64,000 nt of DNA from Paenibacillus dakarensis (GCF_001373415.1 NZ_CDSE01000044.1:1-64000), one strand, 5' to 3'. Numbered from the stretch's first letter, positions 54,905 to 64,000 are shown. Numbers and translations: made by a program. The notes: generated by a model from the sequence alone, not told the origin.

Positions 54905-56884
54905 TTGGCCAGATATTTTAATGGAAAAGAAGTAGAATTGTTGGCTCCTGCTGGCACATTCGATATTTTTAAATCCGTTATTGATATGAATTGTGATGCT
55001 GTCTACTTTGGTGGTCCATCGCTGAATATGCGTATGATGCGCAAAGGCTACAATCTGAGCTATGAGGAAGTTTGTGAAGCGATCAAGATGGCACATGATC
55101 GTGGAAAGCGTGCATATGTTACAGTAAACAATCTGCTTAGTGAAGAGGATTTGGAAGAAGCGAAGCGGTATTTCCATTTCTTAAACGAGGCTGGTCCAGA
55201 TGCGATTATTGCTCAGGATTTAGCCGTATTTCCAATTATTCAAAAATTAAATTTAACGAACATTCCTGTTCATTCTTCTGTCATGATGAATGTTCATAAT
55301 CTGGATATGATTGAGGCTCTGAAAGAGATGGGAGTTACCCGTGTTGTTGCCTCACGTGAGATGGATTTGCATACAGCTGAGCTGCTGCAATCTAAAACAG
55401 GGATGGAGTTCGAATATTTTGTTCACGGTGACATGTGTACGGTTCACGGAGCAAACTGTCTATTCAGCTCCATGCTGTTTGGTAACAGTGCGAACCGCGG
55501 CCGCTGTATGAAGCCTTGCCGCTGGGATTACAGAGTGAAGAAAGACGGTTACGTCTATCCAACAGAGTATCCATTGGCAGCGAAGGATATGTATATGTAC
55601 GAGCATATTCCTGAGCTCATAAAGTCTGGCATTACCTCATTCAAGATTGAAGGACGGATGCGTGACGAGGAATTCCTCCGCTCTCTCGTCAATAGTTATG
55701 GCGATGCCATTGACCGTTATATTGAAGATCCTATCGGTTTCAACCGGACACAGGATTCAGGTGAACTGTATGCGAACCGCAAGCGGGACTTCTCTACAGG
55801 CTATGCCTTTGGGAAACCTGGTTTAAGCTACATTAACCGCCGTTATGAAGGAACAGGCAAATTCTATAGTACGGGTAAAGTGTTTAGTACACCGACAGCT
55901 GAGCGTGAACTGAAGCCTGAGCGTGTGGAGCAGGTTCGTGAGACGCTCGGAAGTGTGAAAACAGCTGACAGCGCTAAAACGGCTCCACAGTTGAGTGTTC
56001 ATGTGAATAATATTGCACAGGCTCGTGCAGCAATCGCTGCGGGAGCGGATATTATATACCTTACTGGTGATGTGTTCCAGCCTGATCGGCCTTTTACCCG
56101 TCAGGAAATTGAGGCACTTACAGCAGAGAAGGGAAATGTTAAGATTCTGCTTGGAATGCCAAGAATGATGAACGAGCTTCATATGGAGCAGTACAATCAA
56201 TTCATTCAGGCAGGAGCCAGCAGCGGATTTTACGGATTAGATGGCTTACTCGTGTCGAACATAGGTGCCATGCACAAATTCCGTGACCTTTCACTTCCCA
56301 TGGTCGCTGATTTTAACTTGAACGTATTTAATCATATGTCAGCAGCTCTTTATCATGAGCGTTTTAACATGGAGCGTGTGCATGCTTCGCTTGAGCTCCC
56401 TTTAAACGATCTAACGAAGCTGCTGGATAACACCCGTGTTCCGGTTGAAGTTATTGTTCATGGTTCACCGATCGTCATGTATTTGGAGCTGGATCTGTAC
56501 GAGAATACAGAAGTGATTGAGCCGATTGGGGAAGAGGATAACAAGTTCGTCAGCAATGAGCATCTTGTATTGATGACGGATAAAGGAGAGAATCCGGTGT
56601 ACCGGGATTGGAGCGGACGGAATCATCTGGCTCTGTCGAAAGAGCTCTGCTACTTGCCAATGCTGAAGGAATTGCATGATGCCGGGGTTAATCACTTCCG
56701 CATAGAAGGCAAATCGTATACATCGGAGCAGCTTGGTGAGATCGTCTCCTTATATAAAAAGGCTGTACAGAATTTAAATCAGTGTGATCAATGGTTTGAG
56801 CAGCTGAAACCAGTTTATGCCGGGTATACTCTTGGCTCACTGCAATTTGGGCAAGCACTTAAACTTGATCTTGTAGAGGTATAG
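54905..56884 (+). CDS. U32 family peptidase-like protein (tRNA/rRNA hydroxylation type)
   Basis: A long-form U32 protein, 659 residues. The N-terminal barrel carries ELLAPAGTFDIFKSVID (in part), AVYFGGPSLNMR and the Fe-S cysteines in HGDMCTVHGANCLF and RGRCMKPCRW. The C-terminal part repeats a barrel-like half (SVHVNNIAQARAAIAAGADI in part). Although named peptidases, such proteins (TrhP, RlhA types) are now known to act in RNA hydroxylation. The TTG at 54905 has AAGGGGG eight bases upstream; an in-frame TTG at 54872 lacks this. Adjacency to the suf operon fits an Fe-S protein. Confidence 0.88.
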   Translation: MARYFNGKEVELLAPAGTFDIFKSVIDMNCDAVYFGGPSLNMRMMRKGYNLSYEEVCEAIKMAHDRGKRAYVTVNNLLSEEDLEEAKRYFHFLNEAGPDAIIAQDLAVFPIIQKLNLTNIPVHSSVMMNVHNLDMIEALKEMGVTRVVASREMDLHTAELLQSKTGMEFEYFVHGDMCTVHGANCLFSSMLFGNSANRGRCMKPCRWDYRVKKDGYVYPTEYPLAAKDMYMYEHIPELIKSGITSFKIEGRMRDEEFLRSLVNSYGDAIDRYIEDPIGFNRTQDSGELYANRKRDFSTGYAFGKPGLSYINRRYEGTGKFYSTGKVFSTPTAERELKPERVEQVRETLGSVKTADSAKTAPQLSVHVNNIAQARAAIAAGADIIYLTGDVFQPDRPFTRQEIEALTAEKGNVKILLGMPRMMNELHMEQYNQFIQAGASSGFYGLDGLLVSNIGAMHKFRDLSLPMVADFNLNVFNHMSAALYHERFNMERVHASLELPLNDLTKLLDNTRVPVEVIVHGSPIVMYLELDLYENTEVIEPIGEEDNKFVSNEHLVLMTDKGENPVYRDWSGRNHLALSKELCYLPMLKELHDAGVNHFRIEGKSYTSEQLGEIVSLYKKAVQNLNQCDQWFEQLKPVYAGYTLGSLQFGQALKLDLVEV

Positions 56885-56940
56885 CATAGGTTAGGTTAAA
56901 CCATATTAGAAAATAGATGATCGCAGCACAGAAGGTGAGG

Positions 56941-56969
56941 GCGGCAGACAAACCTGTCTGCCGCTTCTT
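56941..56969 (+). terminator. hairpin after U32 gene
   Basis: A perfect 10-bp stem GCGGCAGACA/TGTCTGCCGC with a four-base loop, then TTCTT. Confidence 0.75.
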
Positions 56970-57007
56970 GCGGATATATATAATATTTTTACAAGGGGTG
57001 AATGAAC

Positions 57008-58327
57008 GTGAGCAGCCCGATTGAACATCAGGAACAGCAATCGTCATTTATTGGTCCGGAAGGTGTATTAGAGAAACGTAAACAATATTTTTTTCCTTGT
57101 ACCAGTCATTTTTATAAAGAGCCGCCTCAAATTGTACGGGGGAAGATGCAGTATCTTTATGATGAAAAGGGCCGGGAGTATATAGATTTCTTCGCAGGTG
57201 TATCTGTTGTTGCTTGCGGACATTGCAATGAAGAGATTACAACAAAGACCATAGAGCAGCTTCAGACGCTGCAGCATACAACGACGATCTATTTAACACA
57301 GCCAATGGCAGATTTGGCTGAACGGTTAGCAAACGGTGTGCTGCCAGGGAATTTAAAGCGAACTTTCTTTTGTAATAGCGGATCTGAGGCTAATGAAGGT
57401 GCGATGCTGCTGGCACGGCTGCATACGAAACGGCGGGATTTTATAGCACTCGAATACGGATTGCATGGACGCACCTATCTGACGATGGGAGTGACAGGCA
57501 TTCCGATGTGGCGTTCAGATGATTATCTGGATTCAGGCGTTACATTTATTCCACGTCCTTTCGATTCGGAGCTTGATGACGAGGTGGCTGCCCGCCGCTC
57601 TGTAGAAAGCCTTCGTGAAGTGCTTGAAGAGAAGGGGGATACGATTGCAGCCATGATTGTGGAACCGATTCAGGGTAACGGTGGAATGATCTGCCCGCCG
57701 GATTGGTATTTCCGTGAAGTTAAGCAGCTGCTTGATCAGTACGGGGTATTGCTGATTGCCGATGAGATTCAGACCGGATTTGGCCGTACGGGTAAGATGT
57801 TTGCTATGGAGCATTATGGTGTCGTGCCTGATATTATCTCCATGGCAAAAGCGCTGGGTAATGGGGTTCCTATTGGCGCGTTCGCCACAACAGATGAAAT
57901 TGCAGCGAGCTTTAATCGTCCATCGGCATCTACCTTTGGGGGGAATCCGGTTTCGGCAGTGACCGCAATGGCTGTACTCAATTATATTGAGAATAATAAC
58001 CTGGTTGAACGTGCGGAGCTGATTGGCGGGCGTCTTTTAACGGGGCTAAGACAGCTGCAGGAGAAACACTCCACGATCATTGATGTTCGAGGTAAGGGAT
58101 TCATGTGCGGTGCTGAGCTTCGTGGAAACGATACACAGACAGGTGCTGCGCTTACCGATGCCGTACTGGAGATGATGAAAGAGCGGGGCTATATTCTAGG
58201 TAAGAATGGAATTGATCGTAACGTGCTTGCTTTTCAGCCGCCGATTATTATGCCGTCACGGGACGTAGATGCAATGCTGAAAGCGCTGGACGAGGTTCTT
58301 TCTGTAATCGAAGCAGAGAGGGGCTGA
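57008..58327 (+). CDS. class III pyridoxal-phosphate aminotransferase
   Basis: A class III aminotransferase, about 439 residues, resembling the AGXT2/4-aminobutyrate group. Landmarks are FFCNSGSEANEGAMLLA for PLP phosphate binding, LLIADEIQTGFGRTG with the PLP Asp, and the Schiff-base Lys in ISMAKALGNGVP. The GTG at 57008 is preferred because AAGGGGTG lies seven bases upstream; the ATG at 57002 is too close. It is followed after only seven bases by a UbiA-type prenyltransferase gene, so the two are co-transcribed. The amino donor and acceptor are unknown. Confidence 0.88.
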   Translation: MSSPIEHQEQQSSFIGPEGVLEKRKQYFFPCTSHFYKEPPQIVRGKMQYLYDEKGREYIDFFAGVSVVACGHCNEEITTKTIEQLQTLQHTTTIYLTQPMADLAERLANGVLPGNLKRTFFCNSGSEANEGAMLLARLHTKRRDFIALEYGLHGRTYLTMGVTGIPMWRSDDYLDSGVTFIPRPFDSELDDEVAARRSVESLREVLEEKGDTIAAMIVEPIQGNGGMICPPDWYFREVKQLLDQYGVLLIADEIQTGFGRTGKMFAMEHYGVVPDIISMAKALGNGVPIGAFATTDEIAASFNRPSASTFGGNPVSAVTAMAVLNYIENNNLVERAELIGGRLLTGLRQLQEKHSTIIDVRGKGFMCGAELRGNDTQTGAALTDAVLEMMKERGYILGKNGIDRNVLAFQPPIIMPSRDVDAMLKALDEVLSVIEAERG

Positions 58328-58334
58328 TGCAGAC

Positions 58335-59204
58335 GTGGAAGTGATTCGAAAGGTTGCAAGCAAGACTCGGATGTTCGGTGAGCTTGTCATGTTTTCACAT
58401 ACGTTATTCTCGCTGCCCTTTGCCTTAATCTCGCTGGTGTGGGCAGCAGAGGGAATTCCGTCTGCGTATGTATTATTATGGGCGCTCATTGCACTTATCG
58501 CAGCACGCAATGGAGCAAACGCTTTTAATCGACTTGTGGATCGCAAGTTCGATGCGGCTAATCCGCGCACAGCGCATCGGCACCTTCCGAAAAAGCTGCT
58601 TCGTGAGCGAGAAGTAGTAGCCTTTGTGGTTGTGAACTTCGCTATATTCATCTTTGCAGCGGGTATGTTGAATCCCTTGTGCCTGTGGTTATCGCCGGTA
58701 GCCATTGTACTAATCTGCTCTTATTCCTATACAAAAAGGTTTACATGGCTCTGTCATCTGTACCTTGGATTCACTATTGCTTCAGCACCGATCGGAGCTT
58801 GGTTTGCCGTAACGGGCGAGTTTGCCTTTACTCCGTTTGTAATTGGTACGATTGTGATGCTGTGGATCGGTGGCTTCGATATCATTTACGCAACACAGGA
58901 TATTGAGTTTGATCGCAAGACGGGCCTATGGAGTGTTCCTCAGGCATTTGGTTTGAACGGTGCACTCCTGATTTCACGCGGACTTCATACGATTATGGTC
59001 TTTCTGCTGCTGTTCTTATTCTTTCTTCAGGATCTGGGCTGGTTATATCTGCTCGGGATTTTGATTTCTGTTATCCTGCTTGCTATTGAGCATAATATTA
59101 TCAAGCCGGCAAGCCGAAAGCGGATGAATGTAGCATCATATAATTTAAACCAAGTGATTAGCATGGTTATTCTATTCTGTACGTTAGCTGATTACTTTCT
59201 GTAG
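58335..59204 (+). CDS. UbiA-like polyprenyltransferase (MqnP-type)
   Basis: A membrane prenyltransferase of the UbiA superfamily, 289 residues with about eight membrane segments. The two Mg-diphosphate motifs are N-x3-D-x3-D (NAFNRLVDRKFD) and the second YATQDIEFDRKTG. It most resembles the 'UbiA-like' group that includes MqnP of the futalosine menaquinone pathway, although no mqn gene is nearby. GAGGGG lies about 11 bases before the GTG start. Co-transcription with the aminotransferase is clear from the seven-base gap; a functional link is not obvious. Confidence 0.88.
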   Translation: MEVIRKVASKTRMFGELVMFSHTLFSLPFALISLVWAAEGIPSAYVLLWALIALIAARNGANAFNRLVDRKFDAANPRTAHRHLPKKLLREREVVAFVVVNFAIFIFAAGMLNPLCLWLSPVAIVLICSYSYTKRFTWLCHLYLGFTIASAPIGAWFAVTGEFAFTPFVIGTIVMLWIGGFDIIYATQDIEFDRKTGLWSVPQAFGLNGALLISRGLHTIMVFLLLFLFFLQDLGWLYLLGILISVILLAIEHNIIKPASRKRMNVASYNLNQVISMVILFCTLADYFL

Positions 59205-59246
59205 CTTTTTAGTCAATCATGTAACGCTCTATTATATTAATTGAAA

Positions 59247-59290
59247 TAAACAGCCTCCTGATGAAGTTCATCTGATCAGGAGGCTGTTTC
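59247..59290. terminator. bidirectional terminator
   Basis: A perfect 15-bp stem AAACAGCCTCCTGAT/ATCAGGAGGCTGTTT between the convergent prenyltransferase and HD-GYP genes. Confidence 0.9.
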
Positions 59291-59302
59291 GCATATACAG
59301 GA

Positions 59303-60349
59303 TTATAATAGTATTTCTTGAATCGAAGATTCGCGTTCTTTGGATAGATCGATGAAACGCTCAGTGGTCTGAATCAAGGGACGAAAATAATCAGAATGAT
59401 TATTCATAATGATGGTGCCCGATTCACCTGTCGTTAAAACAACTTTTTTTCCAATGAAATTAGGAAGCAGATGCTGGATAAAAGCATGAGTCGGTTTGGC
59501 GTTTAATTTGCCGAAGCTGAGACTGTACAGCTCTCTCAAAACATGCAGCAGCTGCTGCTTGGATTGGTAAGCCCGATTGGTTGTCATTGCACTATAGACA
59601 TCGGCCACCGCTGCTATATGAGAGTAGGGATGTATCTCGGATTCTTGGCGACGATTAGGGTAACCGCTTCCATCATCTCGTTCATGGTGCTGGAGTGCAA
59701 CAAGAGCAGTTATTTCATCATCGATAGACTCCCGAATAATCTCATAACCGTAAGTGGTATGAAGTTTAATTAATTCAAACTCTTCGGCAGTCAGCTTTTC
59801 AGGCTTGTTGAGGATTTTATCAGGAATTCTGCTTTTGCCGATATCGTGCAGGTATCCCGCTTTTCCAATCTCATAGCATTCCTTAGCGGAGTAGCCCAAC
59901 CATGTAGCAAGGTAATAAGAGAGCATACCAACCTGCATCGAATGCTTGTATGTATAATCGTCCCTTCCATTTAGGAGGAGTAGAAGGGATACTACATCCT
60001 TCTGTTCTAACAACGAGCCGATAACAGGCTGAAAGGAATCATGCACAGCATTTTCGTTGAACTTACCCGTTTTAAATGCTTCGGAGAAGACAGAAGCAAA
60101 GCCATCGATTGCTTGATCGAATTGCGGCTTAACCCTGCTGAGAGACTCTGACGTTTCTGATGATGGATCGGCAGACAAGAGGATTTCACGCTTCTCAATT
60201 TCAATGTAATTGATGCCATGCTGTATGAGCTTAGCTATTTCCTCATTACGAAGAACAGTTCCTTTTTGCAAGACATGGACACCATGGCTGTTGAAGACTT
60301 CTCGCTGTGTTAGATCTCCGGGTATCAGGTCAGTGACATGTACTCTCAA
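59303..60349 (-). CDS. HD-GYP domain protein (putative cyclic-di-GMP phosphodiesterase)
   Basis: A 348-residue cytoplasmic protein. Residues 1-60 form a small N-terminal domain (LIPGDLTQREVFNSHGVHVL in part) typical of a subgroup of Bacillales HD-GYP proteins. The HD-GYP domain spans about 130-300: YKHSMQVG, YLHDIGKSRIPD with the HD pair, and HHERDDGSGYP with the GYP motif. All key residues look intact. Such enzymes hydrolyse cyclic-di-GMP. The TTG at 60349 is chosen because AGAGGTG lies seven bases upstream. A related gene begins at 63506. Confidence 0.88.
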   Translation of the reverse strand: MRVHVTDLIPGDLTQREVFNSHGVHVLQKGTVLRNEEIAKLIQHGINYIEIEKREILLSADPSSETSESLSRVKPQFDQAIDGFASVFSEAFKTGKFNENAVHDSFQPVIGSLLEQKDVVSLLLLLNGRDDYTYKHSMQVGMLSYYLATWLGYSAKECYEIGKAGYLHDIGKSRIPDKILNKPEKLTAEEFELIKLHTTYGYEIIRESIDDEITALVALQHHERDDGSGYPNRRQESEIHPYSHIAAVADVYSAMTTNRAYQSKQQLLHVLRELYSLSFGKLNAKPTHAFIQHLLPNFIGKKVVLTTGESGTIIMNNHSDYFRPLIQTTERFIDLSKERESSIQEILL

Positions 60350-60697
60350 ATCGTTACACCTCTTACCTGTTATTAAATGAACTAACCAGAACATTCATAA
60401 AATCATCTTAACAAGAAAAAAATGGATTTTCAATGACCTTTTAGCTAAAACAAGTTATTTAAATAGTCCTAAAGGGAAAATCCCACCGATTTTTAATACT
60501 TATTTCCTAGGTTTATATTCCTAATTTGCGATTGTATGCAGCATTACCTTAACGACATAGCGGCTTGGTTCCTGTCACGGTATGATGAGGCGGTGAGGAA
60601 AGCCTTCGATTATATTTCACTAAAACGAAATAGCGATAATTTACCTTCTTAATTCGTATGTATATATAAGCTGACTTTTTAAAAAAGGAGAGAGCAT

Positions 60698-60862
60698 ATG
60701 GAAACGTTCGGGAGGGGCTGTCTTTACATCATTATCGGCATTGTTGTATTGATGGCACTGGCTATGATCATTGGCGGCACAATCCATATTCCGTGGTTTA
60801 TTGCAATACCGCTGGTCCTTCTTGCCTTTTATGTTGCTGCCCGAAAAACCAGAAATAAATAG
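60698..60862 (+). CDS. small membrane protein, 54 aa
   Basis: A 54-codon ORF starting at an ATG with AAAAAAGGAGAGAG just upstream. It has two hydrophobic segments: GCLYIIIGIVVLMALAMIIG (residues 7-26) and WFIAIPLVLLAFYVAA (residues 33-48), with a basic end (RKTRNK). This is a plausible two-helix membrane protein of unknown function. A hairpin follows 37 bases after the stop. The region before it (60395-60697) contains the divergent promoters and no other gene that I can support. Confidence 0.72.
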   Translation: METFGRGCLYIIIGIVVLMALAMIIGGTIHIPWFIAIPLVLLAFYVAARKTRNK

Positions 60863-60898
60863 GACTTATATCCGGAGCATTATTATGGGCAGCACCAA

Positions 60899-60934
60899 CA
60901 AGAGGAGGGACGCTGTCCCTCCTCTTGAACATTT
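60899..60934 (+). terminator. hairpin terminator after small membrane protein gene
   Basis: A perfect 12-bp stem CAAGAGGAGGGA/TCCCTCCTCTTG with a five-base loop; the downstream T content is low. Confidence 0.65.
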
Positions 60935-61052
60935 AAATACGAAACAAAAATTTGAGTTCACAGGTTACGGGCTTCAATATACCATAATGTTGGTTAAAGT
61001 GTTATGCTTGTAAGACCGGAAAAAAATGATCATAACAACGAAGGGGGCCGCA

Positions 61053-62492
61053 ATGAGTCAGATGGTGAATGATAAATTGATAATACTGCACACCAATGAT
61101 ATCCATAGTCATTTCGAAATGATGAGTGCAAATGCGGCTGTTATTTCCCGGGAAAGAAAGGCTGCTGGGGAACAAGCTGTACTCGCTCTGGATATAGGTG
61201 ATCATATGGACAGAGCGGCAGTAGAAACGGAAGGAACGATGGGGCAGGCAAATGTTGATGTGATTAACCTGACTGGTTATGATGCCATTACGATAGGCAA
61301 CAATGAAGGCCTGACCGTTCCGCCTTCTGCTTTGGAAGCAGCTTATGCTGGTCTGCTGTGCCCGGTGGTGTGCTGTAATCTTTATGAATTGGATAGCGGG
61401 AAGCCTCCAGCTTGGATGAAGGAACACATCATTATTGAGAAGAATGGTATTAAAATTGGAATTACGGGTGCAACAGCTCCTTTTAGTCAGTTTTATACCC
61501 TTTTAGGATGGAATTCCAGAGACCCGGAAACATCGATAGCTCAGCAGGTGCAATTACTTAGAGATCAGGTAGATGTACTCATTGTCATGTCTCACCTCGG
61601 CATTATTGCCGATAAAATATTAGCAGAGCGGATTCCTGGAATCGACATTATTCTGGGTGGACATACGCATCATCTGTTAGAGGAGCCTTTATTCATTGAA
61701 GGTACAGCTGTATGCGGTGCTGGAAAGTTCGGCAATTATGTTGGCAAAGTTATAGTTGAATGGAAGCCTGATGAAGGACGTTATGCTGTTACAGGCGGCT
61801 CTTGTATTCCTGTAAGCGGGGAAGAGCTTGATCCGGAAGTGGAAAGGGCAGTGCTTATTCACCGTCAACAGGCTGAAGAGCATTTAAAGGAAGCGGTAGC
61901 GATAACAGACCGAAAGCTTGAAATTCATTATGATCAGGAATCTTCCTTTGCGAACTTGCTTGCCCAAGCTGTGCGCCATTATGCGAGCAGTGATATTTCT
62001 ATCGTGAATTCTGGCCAATTACTCGGTTCCCTTCCTGATGGAGAGATTAGTGCAGGGATGATACATTCCCTATGTCCTTCACCGATTAACCCTTGCGTGA
62101 TAAAGCTGAGTGGAGCAGATATTCTTCAAGCACTCGAGGAAAGTCTTCTTCCTGAATATTATGATAAAAAAATCTTCGGCTATGGCTTTCGCGGCAAGGT
62201 TCTCGGAGGATTGGCTGTTGATGGAATGGAAGTCCTATATAATAATGAAGGCAGCAGTTATCATAAAATTATTCAGGCCTCCGTGCAGGGCATACCAATT
62301 GAGAGAGAACGTGAATACCGCGTGGGTACATTAGATATGTTCACTTTCAAGGTAGGTTATGAATCTTTGGCTAAAGGCAAAGATATCGTATTTATGCTGC
62401 CTGAATTCCTTCGTGACCTGCTCAGACAAGAACTGTCTCGGCCTGGTGCGCTTGAGCAAAGTTTTCTTCACCGCTTTGTCCCGCTGATCTAA
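61053..62492 (+). CDS. metallophosphatase / 5'-nucleotidase (YunD-like)
   Basis: A 479-residue two-domain metallophosphatase. The calcineurin-like N-terminal domain has the metal motifs LHTNDIHSHFE, LDIGDHMD, IGNNE, MSHLG and GGHTHH. The C-terminal 5'-nucleotidase domain has SIVNSGQLLGSLPDGEIS (in part) and GFRGKVLGGLAVDG. There is no signal peptide, as in B. subtilis YunD, so it is cytoplasmic. The ATG at 61053 has GAAGGGGG five bases upstream. The DUF1805 partner gene yunC is not adjacent here but at 47946. Confidence 0.9.
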   Translation: MSQMVNDKLIILHTNDIHSHFEMMSANAAVISRERKAAGEQAVLALDIGDHMDRAAVETEGTMGQANVDVINLTGYDAITIGNNEGLTVPPSALEAAYAGLLCPVVCCNLYELDSGKPPAWMKEHIIIEKNGIKIGITGATAPFSQFYTLLGWNSRDPETSIAQQVQLLRDQVDVLIVMSHLGIIADKILAERIPGIDIILGGHTHHLLEEPLFIEGTAVCGAGKFGNYVGKVIVEWKPDEGRYAVTGGSCIPVSGEELDPEVERAVLIHRQQAEEHLKEAVAITDRKLEIHYDQESSFANLLAQAVRHYASSDISIVNSGQLLGSLPDGEISAGMIHSLCPSPINPCVIKLSGADILQALEESLLPEYYDKKIFGYGFRGKVLGGLAVDGMEVLYNNEGSSYHKIIQASVQGIPIEREREYRVGTLDMFTFKVGYESLAKGKDIVFMLPEFLRDLLRQELSRPGALEQSFLHRFVPLI

Positions 62493-62569
62493 AGACTAAC
62501 TTCATTTGTCCCGGCATACATATAGATGGACAAATAGATGGACAAAGTTGATAGGTGAGGGGGATGACT

Positions 62570-63397
62570 GTGGATTTTATAACAGCAGTTATTTTGGGGA
62601 TCGTGGAAGGGCTGACAGAATTTATACCGGTATCATCGACCGGACACATGATCTTAACAGCCAAAGTAATGGGATATAACGATCAGACTTCCATGATGAA
62701 GACATTTGAGATTGTTATACAGCTTGGAGCAATTCTTGCGATCGCAATTGTTTATTGGCGCCGAATTTTGAATTTGCTAGGCTGGAGCCATAGTGAGCCG
62801 TTATCGAGACAGGGAGCAAAGGTTAAGAGACTTAACCTGCTGCATGTATTTTTAGGCATAGCACCTGCGCTTGTGGTTGCTTTTTTTGCGAAGGATTTTA
62901 TCAAAAGCTTATTTAGTGCGCAGACCGTGCTGTATGCGCTTGTGACAGGCGGCATATTTATGATTTTCGCGGAATGGTACAATAAAAAAAGGTCCAGAAT
63001 TACCTCACATGAACTGGATGATATGACGTACAAGCAGGCGCTGCTGATCGGTCTGTATCAGATTATTTCCGTGCTGTGGCCCGGCTTCTCTCGCTCAGGC
63101 TCAACGATGTCTGGAGGGATGCTGAGCGGAGTGAGCTATAAGGCATCCGCAGATTTTTCATTCCTTATTGCGATACCGATTATGTGCGCCGCTACCGGAT
63201 ATGAGCTTTTGGAATCGTATCAAAATTTCACTTCGGACGTGCTGGGTGTATTCGTGGCAGGATTTATAATATCATTTATCGTTGCTTACTTCGTTGTCCT
63301 GGCATTTATGAAACTGATTCAAAAAATCAGGCTGACTCATTTCGCGATCTATCGATTTGTGTTAGCTGCTGTATTCTGGCTGTTTATTATGCGGTAA
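62570..63397 (+). CDS. uppP: undecaprenyl-diphosphatase UppP (BacA)
   Basis: UppP removes a phosphate from undecaprenyl diphosphate to recycle the lipid carrier of cell-wall synthesis, and overproduction gives bacitracin resistance. It has about 275 residues and seven or eight membrane segments. The catalytic motifs are LGIVEGLTEFIPVSSTGH and PGFSRSGSTMSGG with the active Arg and Ser. The GTG at 62570 is preferred, since GAGGGGG lies six to seven bases upstream and the family often starts with MDFITA; the ATG at 62564 is an alternative. Confidence 0.94.
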   Translation: MDFITAVILGIVEGLTEFIPVSSTGHMILTAKVMGYNDQTSMMKTFEIVIQLGAILAIAIVYWRRILNLLGWSHSEPLSRQGAKVKRLNLLHVFLGIAPALVVAFFAKDFIKSLFSAQTVLYALVTGGIFMIFAEWYNKKRSRITSHELDDMTYKQALLIGLYQIISVLWPGFSRSGSTMSGGMLSGVSYKASADFSFLIAIPIMCAATGYELLESYQNFTSDVLGVFVAGFIISFIVAYFVVLAFMKLIQKIRLTHFAIYRFVLAAVFWLFIMR

Positions 63398-63505
63398 TCA
63401 GGCTGTAATAGATCTGAACAACGTACAATGTTCATTTAAAGCTTTGGGCTCAATGATCATATGGCGCGAAACAATTCATATTTCGAGTGCAGAGGAAGTG
63501 TAGGT

Positions 63506-64000
63506 TTGCGTCTTATCCACTTATCTTTATTACAACCGGGAATGGTTCTAGGTAAAAATATTTACAATAATGAAGGAAATATCCTGCTTGCCGAGGGCGT
63601 GAAGCTGACGGATTACCTGATCCGGCGGTTGGGTGCGCTGGATTTCAGCTATATTTATATCAAGGATTCCAAGACAGAGGATATCGCCATTCCGGAGCTC
63701 ATCTCCGAACAGACGAAGCTTGAGGCTATCCGTTCAATCCGAACAGAATACAAAAATTTAGAGAAGCAATCCAACTTGAAAGGCAGTTTTCTTCATTTGG
63801 GCAAAACTTTCTCCGGAATGATGGAGAACATAATGGATGAAATTTCAGCTGTAAATGAGTCTATGGTTCTGCTTACGGATATGAATACGAATGACTATAA
63901 TTTATATCAGCATTCCTTGAATGTATGCCTGTACTCGTTGGTGCTGGGAATCTCTTACGGCTACAGCCGGGATGAGGTTAAAACGCTCGGCATTGGAGCG
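63506..64000 (+). CDS. HD-GYP domain protein, 3' end cut by window
   Basis: An open frame to the right edge of the window encodes at least 165 residues. Residues 1-65 form the same kind of N-terminal domain as in the 59303-60349 protein (LLQPGMVLGKNIYNNEGNIL in part). The HD domain begins near residue 140 (YNLYQHSLNVCLYSLVLG in part). The TTG at 63506 follows GAGGAAG by seven bases. The rest of the catalytic domain lies outside the window, so activity cannot be judged. Confidence 0.82.
   Translation, partial: MRLIHLSLLQPGMVLGKNIYNNEGNILLAEGVKLTDYLIRRLGALDFSYIYIKDSKTEDIAIPELISEQTKLEAIRSIRTEYKNLEKQSNLKGSFLHLGKTFSGMMENIMDEISAVNESMVLLTDMNTNDYNLYQHSLNVCLYSLVLGISYGYSRDEVKTLGIGA

Noticed and set aside
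60536..60652. A 38-codon ORF (starting MQHYLNDIAAWFLSRYDEAV) before the small membrane protein gene
   Set aside because: The peptide looks plausible and amphipathic, but there is no ribosome binding site and I recognise no homologue, so I do not call it.

Overview
The window looks like chromosomal DNA of a spore-forming Bacillales bacterium, most likely Paenibacillus or a close relative. Pointers are PrkA, SpoVR and YhbH, a SufCDSUB operon with the Gram-positive scaffold SufU, an SR1P-type peptide, two secreted copper-amine-oxidase-like 'stalk' domain proteins, a HemAT-type oxygen sensor, strong purine-rich ribosome binding sites with many TTG and GTG starts, and intrinsic terminators after most units. 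The organism is inferred from gene content, not from a marker gene. No rRNA, tRNA or CRISPR array was seen. Both window ends cut a gene (prkA on the left, an HD-GYP gene on the right).
Layout. 0-5 kb: prkA, a globin-coupled chemotaxis sensor, spoVR. 5-15 kb: brnQ behind a T-box-like element, an S9 peptidase, an SR1P-like peptide, a four-PAS histidine kinase, DegV, a J-like membrane protein, YitT and DUF421 membrane proteins. 15-21 kb: an unannotated 27-codon holin-like toxin ORF, a GntR/LacI-type regulator, a stalk protein, and on the minus strand a compact type VII secretion lipase module (WXG100-like partner, reverse-domain lipase, putative immunity lipoprotein and a decayed second copy of it). 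21-30 kb: fabV, cutC, azlCD, a MORN-repeat protein, and a ROK repressor divergent from a polyol dehydrogenase/FGGY kinase operon. 30-33 kb: a decayed region with a tandem-MerR regulator, two fused gene remnants, a 0.37 kb inverted-repeat element and a sulfurtransferase 3' stub. 33-42 kb: a sulfur-scavenging operon (aldo/keto reductase, NtaA-type monooxygenase, SsuABC-like ABC transporter, sulfurtransferase), a truncated IS3-family element and a second sulfurtransferase. 42-49 kb: an OatA-like acyltransferase, YhbH, several small conserved proteins, Dps. 49-64 kb: the suf operon, a U32 peptidase, an aminotransferase/UbiA pair, HD-GYP proteins, a YunD-like 5'-nucleotidase and uppP.
How it fits together. 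Much of the window is housekeeping, stress and sporulation core. The accessory signal sits at 15.3-20.9 kb and 30-41 kb. The most interesting locus is 18.3-20.9 kb. It combines an N-terminal class 3 lipase, a C-terminal WXG100-like targeting domain, a separate small WXG-motif protein, and a lipoprotein gene that has been tandemly duplicated with one copy decayed. That organisation matches the reverse-domain T7SS lipase toxin (TslA-type) systems of staphylococci, but with a different gene order.
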